Of a stretch of DNA of 55,977 nt, positions 20,591 to 32,026 are shown piece after piece; within the stretch, counting starts at the first letter, position 1, and every line of letters begins with the position of its first letter. The notes under the pieces were generated by a model, which made no database searches, was not told the DNA's origin, and was given only the letters and a program-made list of their open reading frames with translations. Source of the DNA: Pholiota molesta (taxonomy: Eukaryota > Basidiomycota > Agaricomycetes > Agaricales > Strophariaceae); assembly GCA_014925825.1 (NCBI GenBank), contig JACGCK010000265.1, positions 1 through 55,977 on the forward strand. The letters are read 5' to 3'. A program made the translations under genes and the position numbers.

Positions 20591-23098
20591 CTACAAATCC
20601 AATGTAACCAACTTCATTGCATGGTCTCCCAGCTCACTCCGTTTGATAACGTGATAATATGAACCCTGGTTGAGTTCATCGAGGCGTTGGAAGTTGTTAA
20701 GAGTAAAAACGATAGGCGCTTCCGTAGGAATTTTAAAAGTGGCACCCGGGGAACAATGCAGACCTACTGCAAAGCAGCAGCTCGGGATCTTTATCGTGGA
20801 GTCGTCATCACTGGCGACGACGTTCAAAACCCCCAGTGTCAATTGGTACCAGTTGTGCCTCTTTTTCCAACCATCAACCTTGGAGACCCTGGCGTCTAAT
20901 ACGCTGTAGCTTCCTTCTACCATGTTCTTGGAGGAAAATGCGGTATAGGTAGACGAGGGAGCGATGCTGACCATTGCATGATAATCCTTCATCGGTCCAT
21001 AGTAACCCGCGGCGGGATTCTGGATCGATATCGCAGGCATGAGCACCATGGTTATGCGCAGCCCAACATTCGTGAGTATTATAGGTTCAATAGGCTTATT
21101 CCGAAGATTGAGCTGCTCATATGAAGCGCAGTGCAGATACCCCTGTGGCGTTCGTGGAAGAAGGTGCGAGATACGTGCGGCGAAAGCGCCTGCCCAGTTC
21201 AGCATGTCCAATATGGCATAGTCGGGCGACGCGGAAAATATCTCCTTCAGAAGGCGCGAAAATGCGGATTCGGAGCCCTCTCCATACGCTATGGAAATGC
21301 CGACGTCGAAGATGCCCATCAGGCAGTACGCGATGTCCTCCTCGCGGGTGACTTGGCGGTTTGCCGCCATTTGCATTCTGCGCGAAATAGAGAGCTGTTC
21401 AAGGGGCCCGGTCAGCTCAGATTCCGTGATCCTCGTCGCGGTTTTGATCTGTTTCAGAATACCTGAGTCTCCTCCGTCCGAGGCGCTCATCGGGGAAGTG
21501 CTCAATTTATGCCAGCGGGTGTTGTAGAATTTTATGTGCGACGGTGCGAGTAGCTCCTGCAGTGTCCATCCGCGCGTAAACCAGGGGTCCTTGTGCATTT
21601 CCGAAAGTGTCTTGGTTCCCGCAAGATACGTGATGCAGACATACGCGTCGCGGTACCATTTATACATGGAGCGGATGGATTCATCGAGTTCCGCACTGCT
21701 TTCTTTGTTGATGCAGACGGTGTCCATCCACCCGAACGCGACGTTGTGGTCTTTCCATGCGGCTTTGCAGAAATTCAGCAGCTTGTGATAACCCAGGTGT
21801 TGAGCGCTGAATTCTCCCCGGATCCAATCGCCATAGGTGACTTCGCTAGAACCACGGAGCCAGGTATGCGACAAGATGGCGTATCTGGAATATTTGCGTA
21901 TGAAATCCTTGATCAACTTGGGATCATCTACTCTTTCCGGCGATAATTCTGAAAAGTCGAAACTGTTCTTGACATTTGAAGCGATGTGAGCATAGATTTC
22001 GCTTCTTTCGAGGAGTGTGATTCGGAGCTTGGAGGCGTCCGGCTTGAAGCATAACAGACGGATAGGCATGGTGTTAAAAACGTGGTCGCGCAGTGCATCC
22101 AGAACCTTTTCGAGACATTGTTGTCTTCGTCGATCTAGCGTATCTGAGCATCTACTTGAGCGCTATTGTGGCTGGAGTACGGATGACGTGAAGGAACTAC
22201 CTGCATCTTCGATGTCCATTGAACCCATGCTGGACACCTCACTCATGTCTGAAGACTCTTCGTTAAGGACTACGCAAAGTTATTCAGGAGCTTTGAGCAA
22301 GTTATTTAGATATGAGATTCAGTGCTTCTACATACCTTCATATGACTCAAGGCTTTCTTGACTCGTCGTAATCGCCTCAAGTAAAGAATTGTCGGGTAAC
22401 GGTTCTGTGTCCGGAGGAACCTCAGTAAATACAATGTCAGTAGGACTGAGGCCGTTATGTGAAGTGTTGCTCGCTGGAGACCTTGCATTGGACATATCGT
22501 CTCCTTTCTCTGTTTCAGATTGCGAGGATTGTTATGCCGCAGAGCTAATTGACATCAAAGTTGCCAATACGCACCTTCAAATTCTATCTCAACACCACCA
22601 ACATGGCTCTGATGAGAGCGTAGGAACGATATCATGAATTTCTGCAGTGCGATAATAAATTCCCCCCCATCGGGCCCCAAAGCATTTCGATGCACATCTG
22701 CAGTAATCAGTTTGACAAGTCAGGTTTTAACATAAAACGGAGTTGCTGACTATAATCTGATTCCCTATCTGCTGGATTTACAAAGGAAACAATGACATTC
22801 CGCAAGGCCGTGAGCAACGTTTCAGCCTCGGTGCCCAAGGAACCTATATGACGCGAAAGATATTGTTTATGGGAAGACAATTCTTCGACCCATGCATTCA
22901 TAGCAATTCACCTGCCCTCCCAAATTCCTCAGGGATACGACAAGCTTGTATGCCAAAATTATCGAACGATGAGATAGTATTCTCGTCGATACCCGGACCA
23001 GCATGTTGGTCTGCGTTGTCTGCGCCATCCAGGAATTAATTAAGATGGTGTCGACGATAAAAATGTAGCTTACTCGGAGGTTTTGTTGTCGTTTCCAT
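20591..23098 (-). CDS. HET-domain protein (heterokaryon-incompatibility-like) with novel N-terminal extension
   Basis: Minus-strand exons 23074-23098, 22912-23019, 22739-22843, 22575-22697, 22336-22509, 22201-22269 and 20591-22134 join in frame to 715 residues. The last exon alone is open from an internal ATG at 22069, but the upstream exons show continuous phase and protein-like sequence. The HET core begins near residue 286 (YAILSHTWLRG), followed by FGWMDTVCINKESSAELDESI, YKWYRDAYVCITYL, PWFTRGWTLQELLAP and TREEDIAYCLMGIF, the standard signature blocks. HET proteins trigger cell death after non-self contact in ascomycetes; in mushrooms the family is expanded and mostly uncharacterised. The first 200 residues are acidic, Ser-rich and unrecognised. 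Intron 3 (22698-22738, 41 bp, GTTTTA donor) is the least certain. Confidence 0.85.
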
Positions 23099-23451
23099 CG
23101 TGTGAGAGGATACTAAGGATAGCAGACAATGTCCACCTAGAGCAGCAGATACATACAAAGCAGATATCTGACAGTGACAGTGATCATGCACATGAGCTTG
23201 CAGTGAGCAATCCGTGATCGCCTTGCTTCCAAAAATAGAACGAACACACGCCACCATCTGCCAGGGATTGTTGCTTGCATCGCCCACAGATCATTGGTGC
23301 AAGACTTATGCAAGACTTGTTGTGAACGGCTTCCTTTGGGCTTCTTCTGCCTTCTCCGCACAAAAGCTCACGATGTGTCTTCGTCGTCGTGCACAACGGC
23401 GCGCGTTCTTCTTCTTATCCCCTAGGTGTTCACTAGCTCTGTTGTTGCCCA

Positions 23452-24762
23452 ATGTCAAAGAAAGCAAAGCGTGCTCCCAAACGAAAAACCCAACAAGTCA
23501 CTGTTCCGTTTTTCGACCTGGACGCCAGGCGACCGCGACTTGAGCGGGAGCTCAATGACCTCCTCTCACCTACGCCACCGAGCACCTCTGCACCAATCCC
23601 TGGCGGCGAGTCCGATGCACCACTTGGACGCTCTCCCCATTATCTTAGACGCGAACCGTTGACCAGGTCCAAAAATACGAAGACAAAGCGAGGTATGGCC
23701 GTCAATACAATATCCTGTTTCGCCGCTTTAGCTAACGTTTCCATCAGTATCCCCAAAGTCCACTGCTGCAAAGCGCGCCCATTCCGCCACTGAAGACGAT
23801 GAGGAAAAGCAACATGAGTCTGAAGGTATGAAAATTCTTGAATCCATAAACGTTGCCTTACTGAGGTTTGTCCACCAGCCTCAGTCACTGAAGTGGACGC
23901 CGACTTTGTCCCCAACTCGTCACGATCTGCCAAGAAGCGTCGTGTTGTGCTTGCGACGCCTACCATTACCTTCGGTCGCAGCATAACCGACAGAGCAGCT
24001 GAGATGCTGTTTGGTGCCAGTCATCATGGCGGGGACCCCCCTTCACCCAGCGCACCACCTCAGCCCACTTCCGCCGCCAATAGCGGTCAGCCTTCCGCCA
24101 TCTCCGCTCAGCCTCGCGCTCCTCAACAGCAGAGCACGGATCCGCCGGGCGGGAACCCCCTTCCTTCACACAGCGCACCACCTCAGCCCACTTCCGCCGC
24201 CAATAGCGGCCAGCCTTCCGCAGTCATCATCTCCGCTCAGCCCCGCGCTCCTCAACAGCAGCAGAGCACGACGCCGAATCGTACAACGCGCGTTTTCATG
24301 GAGCATCCTCCTTATTATCCTTGTGCTAACTTGAACTGGAACTCGGCCCCTGGGCAAGGCTGGTATCCCCCGGGCCCCGGCATCGCCGCGCTCCTTCCTT
24401 CAGCTCCAGACCCATACAACGAACATTTTGTTCAGACGGGACATCCCCCGTATTGTCCTTATCCAAGCTGGAACCCGGCTCCGTACGCCGAATCGTGCAA
24501 CGAGCGTTTTGCTCCCATGGAACATCCTCCTTATTATCCTTATCCTAGCTGGCACCCGGCTCCTGGGCAAGGCTGGTACCCCGCGAGCCCCAGCGTCGCC
24601 GCGCTGCCTCCTCCAGCTTCATACCCACCAGTGTCTGGTCCTGCGATGCATTATAATGATTACTGGATGCCTAATTATGCCGATCCATATAGGCATTATC
24701 CGCCCCCGGCCCCGAACGCACTGCCTTATCACGTTCAAGATGGTGTGCCGCCGTGGACATAA
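23452..24762 (+). CDS. basic Pro/Tyr-rich repeat protein of unknown function
   Basis: Exons 23452-23692, 23748-23825 and 23879-24762 join to 400 residues. The N-terminus is very basic (MSKKAKRAPKRKTQ), and a second basic cluster (AKKRRVVLATPTITFG) follows, both suggesting nuclear localisation. The middle contains two tandem copies of a unit reading SAPPQPTSAANSGQPSA...ISAQPRAPQQQ. The C-terminal half has three copies of a (E/G)HPPYxPYPSWxPAP unit with GQGWYP. No catalytic domain is recognised. It starts 354 bp from the divergently oriented HET gene start, so they may share a promoter region. The nucleotide repeats should make the locus prone to length variation. Function unknown. Confidence 0.75.
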
Positions 24763-25618
24763 CGCTCGCCAGCCAGGTCCGTCGACATGGAATTGAAATG
24801 GCTCACGGTCAGTAGACTGCGGTGCAGATATCAGACAACTTCTTCGGTCCTGGGGCCGTCGATAAGCGTGTAACAGTTGCTTAACTGATTCTACGTCTTG
24901 TATCGCATTTACTTATCTTTATCTTGTACCTTCTTGCTTGTTAATAGCCATCTACGTAACAAATGTTCGAATGTATTTTTGTCAGAGGCCGAGACCAATC
25001 ATAAATATTCTATTTAGATTTCGCATTAACGTACGGATAACGTTCGGAAATTGATTCTGGAACTCGTCTGGAGGCTGGAACACAATATATATCTCAGAAA
25101 GAGAGGAACGCTCTCATGATGGGCCATCCCCATCTTTAGGAGATAGGTAAGCGGATGTCCTTGGGATGTCCCATCCTTTGTGGATGGGGAAGCCGAGGCA
25201 ATTACAACGCTCAGGTGAGTTCCTGGACACCAAGAACCAGCCATGAAGCCCAACTAAAGGTGTTCACAAGTGCTACCAAAGTAACCTCGAAAGCAGACCC
25301 TTTGAAAGAATGTCGACCTACGACGGGAATCCTGAATCGATTGAAGACTTTCAGAGGTTTTCACAACTATTCTGAGCTTTTTTAGGCTTTCTTAAGGAGA
25401 GAAAGTCGTGGAAACTTTATGCTCGAACTTCTGATTCGGACGAGTAAAAATTACTTGTGTCCCAGGCATTGCGCCCGAATTGAGCCTCTACGTCAATCGT
25501 AGCCATTTGAGTGGTCTAGTGGTTTACAAGGCCTAGCCCACTCCTTGCAGTCGTAGAGGGAAGATCTCAAGCACGTAAGTCTAAACAATGGTGCTAAACT
25601 CGCTCACCAATGTATAGT
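24763..25618. other. intergenic, includes duplicated lectin upstream region
   Basis: From about 25360 the sequence parallels the upstream region of lectin copy 1 (about 17860-18116). No other gene is supported. A small ORF at 25155-25385 is not protein-like. Confidence 0.5.
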
Positions 25619-26699
25619 ATGGCCTCTTGGGGACCTGGACACATCGAGCTCGTCGTGCTTGGACTCGACTCTACCATTTGGTATAGACGCCTTCTGAACG
25701 GCAACTGGTCTGGCTGGGAATCTCTCGGCGGCGGCACCTTCGTCTCCCAGCCCGTCCCGATCTCCATCCGCCCCAACTCCGTCGCCATCTTCGCCATCGG
25801 GACCGACAGCAGGTGCTACGTCAAGTGGTGCGAAGACGGCCAGTGGCGCCCGTGGCAGGACGTGGGCGCGATGGGGCCGCACGAGGAGTTCATGGAGCGG
25901 CCCACGGTCGTGCGCTCTGGCTTCAACAAGCTCGACCTGTTCGGCATCGACATGCACCGCGCGCTGTGGAAGAACCACTACGATGGCTCGCGGTGGTCCG
26001 GCTTCGTCAGCTTGGGAGGCACCCACCGGCGTGCGCCGTCGGTCGTGTCCACTGGCGTCGGGAAGCTCGATATATTCGCCGTCGGCAGCGACAACGGCGT
26101 CTATCACAAGTGGTTCGATGGCTCCGTTTGGGGGCCTGCTGGGATTGAAGGACGGTATGAGAACTTGCATCTCAAGGCTCTCGGCGAGGTGAGGGCGGTG
26201 ACCCGGCCAGGCGACCCGGCTGGTATCATCGACCTGTTCGTCGTTGGCTGGGACTCGGCCGTGTGGTATAAAACTGGCCCTCATGCGAGCAGCGACTGGC
26301 GGTCGCTCGGTTGGGTCAGTCGCGGCGTTCCTAGTGTTATCGCGATGAACGCGATCTCGCTCCATGTTTACATCACTGGTAAACCGCTGTGCCCATGGCC
26401 ACGCCAGCTCCTGCGTAACCCTTGGTTGACTGTCGCGTTCTCTAGGTCCGGATAGCAGCATTAACCACCTCTTCTCTCACGACGGCGGAGCAACTTGGGC
26501 GGAAGAAGATATGGGTGGGCCCCTCATCTACGATGTCACTGCTGTCAGCTGGGATCAAGACCATATGAGCTTACTCGCCGTCAACACCAACCGCAATATT
26601 CTCCACAAAATATACATCACTGGGAAATCGTGGACGCCCTCGCTCACTACCTTCGAGAATTTGGATGGCGTCGTCGGGAGTATAGTTGGTTACAAGTAA
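25619..26699 (+). CDS. PLL/DUF346-type seven-bladed beta-propeller lectin, copy 2 (intact)
   Basis: Exons 25619-26378 and 26446-26699 give 337 residues. Seven blade-like repeats of about 45-50 residues can be laid out: ASWGPGHIELVVLG, VPISIRPNSVAIFAIG, TVVRSGFNKLDLFGID, SVVSTGVGKLDIFAVG, GEVRAV...IIDLFVVG, SVIAMNAISLHVYITG and VTAVSWDQDHMSLLAV, most followed by W-x-K/R and a W-x-x-LGG-like strand. This matches PLL-like lectins (DUF346 repeats), soluble glycan-binding propellers. There is no signal peptide, so a cytosolic or unconventionally secreted defence lectin is plausible (inference). The start was set at ATG 25619 because a probable acceptor (TGTATAG) ends one base upstream; 25610 is an in-frame alternative inside that presumed intron. 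The intron in blade 6 is at the same place in both copies. Confidence 0.88.
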
Positions 26700-27110
26700 G
26701 AAGAGAGCTTTCGTCGAGCGAATGGAACATAAAGACAAGATCGTTATAGATGTATAGCTCGATTTTTAAATTAGTGTCCCGACGTAGTCTCGGAGCAAGC
26801 CGTACCGCCCAAATCAATGAATATGGAATACCTGAAGCTTCACTCTTAAGCTTAGAGACCCATGCACTCTAGAGATGATATTGAAATGATTATTCTTACA
26901 AAGAAATATACAGAGTCGAGTCGACTTATAGGTGGTATGTTACAAATACTCGGAAGAGAAAATGCCCAGAAAAGACAGAGGGATCCAGAAAGGAATCAAA
27001 AAAAAAAAATGAGTGACCGGCGCTGTACTGAAAAGTAATATAGAACAGAGTGAGCATCGACAGCAGGGAAAGTGTATAGTGATAATGGATATAAAAAAAG
27101 GAGGGAATAT
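26700..27110. other. intergenic, convergent 3' flanks
   Basis: AT-rich region with an A9 tract near 27001. No feature supported. Confidence 0.5.
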
Positions 27111-28642
27111 CTACGGCGCCGATGAACTTGATTCGGAAGACGATGAACTACTCCTGGATTTCTCCGAAACGTTGTGGCGAAGGCTGGCAATAAATTCGGC
27201 GATTGCACTCCAATAGCCCGGTTGCGTGCAGGTATCATCTATCGCACGTACAAAAGGCGAACGTCAGAAAAAACCGAGACACGAGAGAGACAGAACATAC
27301 TATGCCCGCCATATTCGAATTCCATGTACTTTGCACGCTCCAAGCCCACTTTGTATTCGCTCCCGTTGATCTTCTTCTTCTCGCCACGCTTGGCCACCGC
27401 CTCCCACAGCGCACGCATGTGCTCCCGCGGCACGATCTCGTCCCGGGCTCCGCTGAGCATGAGTATCGGCGTGGTGGCGGGTATGAGCGGAATCTTGGAC
27501 GCAGAGTCCCATTTCTGATGGCATAGGAAGGCGAAGGGGCCAAGTACGGGCATCGCGTGGGGCACAAGGCTAGGGAGGGAGGTGAAAGTATTTTCGAGGA
27601 CCAGGGCGGTGATCTGCAGAGCCGTAAAGTGTAAGGATATATGGAGATGCCGTTGTTGGGGTATGACGTACTTTGTCGGGATTTCTGCTCGCGAGATCGA
27701 TGGCGACAGCGCCGCCTATCGATTGTCCGTAAAGAATCTTCAAAGAAAGTTAGAGTAAACTCCTTATCAAAATCGCAAGAACATACAATAGGTGTTTGCT
27801 TTAGTGTAGGATGTGACGTGATGTAATCGAGTCCAGTTTGCGCGTCTATTCGCAGTCCTGGCAAAATATGTGAGCTAATAATTTTTCCTCAGTGGCTGGT
27901 GTTTACCTTTTTCAGATGGCGAACCTTCTGAGTGACCATATCTGCTGGAAGTGAGATATTGCTATTGATTAACAATGTATGTGGCACACACCCTCTGTAG
28001 CACATCATCAGAACGTTACATCGCATCCTTTTGTAGAAAATACCAGCCAGTGGTATTCGATGGCCGAGGTTGCCGCCATTTCCATGGAACATGAGGATTG
28101 TTGGCCGGCGTGCGATAAACTAGCAGTTCAGGTCAATATGCTACTCAGCACATGCCACAAATTAATGAGCCAGTCACCTCATCTTCCGACATATCGGCCG
28201 GTGTATCCATAAACGCCCCGCTATACCCAATGTCCTTCTTTTGAGGTAGCAGATAGCATCGAAGAGTGATATCGTCTGACGTCTTGAGTTCGAGAGCTTC
28301 GTATGGTAGCTCAAAGTCGGATGGCGCAGCAACGTCTAGTCCATGCGGTGAGACGAAATTCCCAAGCTAGCCTGCACTATCCTCACCTATTCGCGAGCCA
28401 GGTGGGAAGGCTGAGGGGTATATAAGATAGTTCTGGCCATAATAGATGAGGCCGACACCTTGGGAAGGACAAATGTCTTCAGTATGATCTGCTTGTGAGA
28501 GAGCGGCGTAGAACTCACCCAGTGTCGAGAGAGTTGCCGCTGTGGCAAGTGTACCCTGCATTTACGCGTTAAAATAATCGCAATGTAGTAGCATAGGACG
28601 TACTTTGGCAAAGGTCTCAAGAGAAGGGAAGAGGCCTGACAT
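27111..28642 (-). CDS. bem46: BEM46/ABHD13-type alpha/beta hydrolase
   Basis: Ten minus-strand exons: 28604-28642, 28519-28555, 28387-28458, 28178-28335, 27992-28119, 27907-27941, 27787-27857, 27672-27737, 27301-27613 and 27111-27238. They join to 348 residues without gaps. A short N-terminal hydrophobic segment (about 14-33) probably anchors the protein in a membrane, followed by the family motif QNYLIYPSAFP. Hydrolase elements: oxyanion-loop HGNGG (114-118), nucleophile GQSIGG (Ser186), acid in LSGARDEIV (Asp260) and His306 in EYGGHND. All three catalytic residues are present. BEM46 proteins are conserved eukaryotic hydrolases linked to polarity and ER or plasma-membrane functions; the substrate is unknown. 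The C-terminus is a serine-rich tail. Confidence 0.94.
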
Positions 28643-29067
28643 TGGGCGAGGATGGATGGTTGCGCTGAAAGTCGCAGTCCAGTAAGCCCGACATCATAAC
28701 TTGCGCGTATTTGGCACTGGCTTTGGTAAACTCCGCTGTTCGGCGGTAGCATTTAAGTAATTGAATTTCCTCCGTAGTCGAGCTTCCACCACTAAATTTT
28801 AAACAAAAAATACGGTAGGGAAGGGAGACTATTGCGCTCGAAACGGTAGTCTATATTATGTTGAACTATTGGTGGTCATTCCAGCTGCTAATAAGCACCT
28901 AAAATATGTTCAAACTCAATCAATCTCCGCATGGCTGAGTCAGCCATCCGCTGAAAGCACAGGATGCCGAAAATGGTCGTTCCTTCTACCCGTTCCCTAC
29001 TGTTTCTTTCTACATATCTCTTATATCATTGGGTTTTTGGGATACCAAGTACTTCATTCGACTATAA
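28643..29067. other. divergent promoter region of bem46 and ubc13
   Basis: 425 bp between two divergently transcribed genes. No specific site is identified with confidence. Confidence 0.5.
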
Positions 29068-29781
29068 ATGTCCCTCCCAAAGGTACAAATCGCTCTGATA
29101 CATCTTTTTTCAATGCTAGGCAACCGTACTGATTGTAGCTTATCGGATTGTAGCGAATTATCAAGGTCAATATCTCGTAATGAATACGGAAATCAATGCC
29201 AAATGGCTGAATTATGGCTTGTATAACCTATCTACTGTAGGAAACCGAACGCCTCGTCGCAGATCCTGCCCCAGGAATTTCAGCGTTGCCTCATGAAGAT
29301 AATCTGCGGTACTTTGATGTCATAATTGAGGGCCCGGGCGGAAGCCCATTCGCAAGTGAGTAATACGCAGTCATGTTCATTTTGTGCAGCTTTTCAATGC
29401 TATATGTATCATGGAAGACGGAAAGTTCAAGCTGGAGCTGTTCTTGCCCGAGGAATATCCTATGGCGCCTCCAAAGGTGAGGTTTCTGACGAAGATCTAC
29501 CACCCCAATATCGGTACGTACTTCCCTATAGTGGTCACACGACTCCCCGTCTGAAATCGTCCGCATTTGCAGATAAGCTAGGGCGGATATGCTTGGATAT
29601 CCTCAAAGACAAGTGGTCACCCGCGCTTCAAATCAGGACCGTGCTGCTCTCCGTCCAGGCCCTGCTAAGTGCTCCTAATCCGGATGATCCTCTCGCTACC
29701 GACGTCGCCAAACACTACAAGGAGAATGAGCAGGATGCGCAACGGGTTAGCCAGGAGTGGACGCAGAAGTATGCCGTTTGA
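29068..29781 (+). CDS. ubc13: ubiquitin-conjugating enzyme E2, Ubc13 type
   Basis: Exons 29068-29082, 29154-29165, 29241-29355, 29418-29513 and 29573-29781 give 148 residues, matching the usual length of Ubc13 (about 152). The start MSLPKRIIKETERL is reached only through a 12-nt microexon (29154-29165) encoding RIIK. Hallmarks: [20 protein letters not shown], the HPN tripeptide (76-78), active-site Cys86 in [20 protein letters not shown], and [16 protein letters not shown]. Ubc13 pairs with an inactive E2 variant (Mms2/Uev1) to build Lys63-linked chains in post-replication DNA repair and signalling. Confidence 0.97.
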
Positions 29782-30273
29782 AGTTGTATATCAGGTTCTT
29801 GAGTCCGCCTTCCCTTTGATGTAGAATTTTTGACGACCACATCACCCACATGGAGTTGCTATGATAGTCTGTATTAACTAAATAAATCCTTCCAACAGTC
29901 TCCTTCCCATTCAAATATCATCTAAATCTCGTCCCGTGCGTTTGATTTAGCACATTTTCATTCATGAACCCCAGTATGAGCGAGATATCTACTCGTGGTT
30001 CAGATATTACAAGTTACAACAAAGCAACAAAGCCCAAAATATTGGAAACAAACGTATAAAATGTTCTCTAGGGTATAATATCAACAATACTCCGAGTGAA
30101 AGAGAAAGCCCACTAACGTTTGAATGCAACTAGCAAAATCATACGTTACCTAGTGCTTTCTTCAGTAGATATGACCAAATTTTCGGTGTATCCAATTTGA
30201 AGGCAGAGTTAAATCCAGATTCAAATCGACTATCTCGTTGAAAGGCGCTTGTACACCGACCGAGGGGGTACCA
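29782..30273. other. intergenic, convergent 3' flanks
   Basis: Nothing beyond probable 3' UTRs of ubc13 and the F-box gene. Confidence 0.5.
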
Positions 30274-32026
30274 TTATTCATGAAGTGGTGCAGATTCCCA
30301 AACCTCCGGAAACGGATACCACGTCGGCGCCTGCTCGACAAGGCGCACCTCGCCACCTCGCAGGCGCACAATACCAAAATCCAACCAGCGGTCCTCGTAC
30401 CGGTGCGCCGGGCGCGCGCGGTACTCGAAGCCTATCCTGCGGAGGGCGGGGGCGCGGGACGCGAGGTACGCGGCGCAGAGCGTGCGGTCGGCGCGGACGC
30501 AGGCGGGGTTGTTGTTGTTGAGCTGGGCGTGCTCGTGTTCGAGCTCGTCGCAGCCTAGGAAGGGGATCGCGATGCGGAGTTCTTTGAGGTGAGGGAAGGC
30601 GGATAGCGCATCGCCGTACGTGGCCTGTCGAAACGTGAGCGGTGCTCCTGGATAGAGAGGCGAAGCTTACCCAGTCAACCTCTTTCTGTGCATCCTGGTA
30701 TCCGCATCGTTCGATTTCGACGATCTCTAGCTTGGGGCAGGTCCTTCCAAGGCTTTCCAGGAAGGTAGAGTCGAGGTCCTGTTCCGCTATCAACCTAATC
30801 TGTTTGAGATTTTCATTGCCCCCACCAGCTTCTAGATCAACGAGAAGACCCTCAATTTTCGCCCGCTTCAACGCAATGGGCAGTCGTGGAGCGCCGACAA
30901 GGGTACAGATCGCAAGGCGCTTCAAGGAGGTCGTGTATCGCAGAACGCCATCGGTGTTGTATGCGTTTGATATAGCCAGAGAGGTGATCTGGGAATACGC
31001 TGTGGGCGGTCCGTCTGCGCTCGCGGGGTTTAAGATCATGCAGAAATCAGCGCGTTCGGGTCGGTGATCGGCGGCTCTGGTAGTGCAGAGCAGCACGCGC
31101 AGATCAGTCAGCTTGGGCATCCTGCCGATAGCCCATTTGGAGAGGTCGAAAGAGTACAAGGGAGTAGGGCCTGTCAAGGTCAGCAACTCGAGACAGGGGT
31201 AAAGAGCCTCGGTATTCCCGAAATCGATCAGCATTTTCAGATAGTTCGCGGAGATTTGGAGGGACCGCAGAATGTCCTTGCGACACAGGGCGATGAAGAA
31301 TCGGCTGGCGCCATAGTGTCCGTTTTCGACTTCGGAGCCTTCGATGATGCCTAGATATTTTTTGCGGTAGCCGCGGAAGAAGTAGGCAACGTTTTGGAAG
31401 CGCTTGTCGTAGGGGCCTTCGCCCATACGGACGGCCTCTGCGACGGAGACGAAGGCCATGTGTTCTAAGTTGAAGTCGCGTGGAGGAGTAGGCACGATAG
31501 CGGTGTCCAGGGGCGTGTCTGTGATTTTCAGGTCCTTGATGTTTGGGCATTTCACGATGCTTTCTAGAAAGTCGGTGGGAGGGTCGAAGGGGCAAGTTAC
31601 TTGGAATGTGTGGATGTTCTTCATTTTGGGTAGAGCATTTTCTATTTTGTCCATATGTTTTGGATAATAAATGGCGAATGGTTTAGTGCCCCATCGTGGA
31701 GGAGATGTGTCGGGCCAGTTGTCAGGCCAGTCAAAATGGAAAATCCTAAGAGCTATACTTAGAGTGCTGGGCCAGGAATTGGAATATCAGAAAGCTCACT
31801 TGAAGTGCGACCATAGCGCTTCCGGGAAGAATAGTAAACCTGACTCTTGGTCAAATTTATCGGGATGAGGCCAATTCACCCTGTGGAAAAGTATCGGCCG
31901 TATAGAGTTGTTGACGTCTCGACACGTAAGTGCGAGACTAAGGAGGATGGCGCGTCTGTTCTTGCAGTCGAATCCTGACACTTGATCCACGATTTCGTAG
32001 AGGATATCGAGGTTCAGACGAGGCAT
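30274..32026 (-). CDS. F-box / LRR-like protein
   Basis: Minus-strand exons 31800-32026, 30671-31745 and 30274-30624 give 550 residues. The N-terminus (PRLNLDILYEIVDQVSGFDC) followed by ILLSLALTCRDVNNSIRPIL is a clear F-box: L-P-x-(D/E)-I-L-x-x-I, then L-x-x-L-x-x-x-C-R. The rest is a leucine-rich ladder (CPNIKDLKITDTPLD, LELLTLTGPTPLY, CPKLEIVEIERCGY, FPHLKELRIAIPFLG) ending with a short charged region. Expected role: SCF substrate adaptor; the target is unknown. Exon 3 is very GC-rich and includes a polyasparagine run. Confidence 0.88.

Noticed and set aside
25490..25540. TGGTCTAGTGGTTTACAAGG resembling a tRNA A-box region upstream of the lectin
   Set aside because: No B-box or cloverleaf can be formed; it is part of the duplicated lectin leader.
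25604..26461. 285-codon minus-strand ORF opposite the intact lectin
   Set aside because: Shadow ORF; the plus strand carries clear blade repeats shared with the paralogue.
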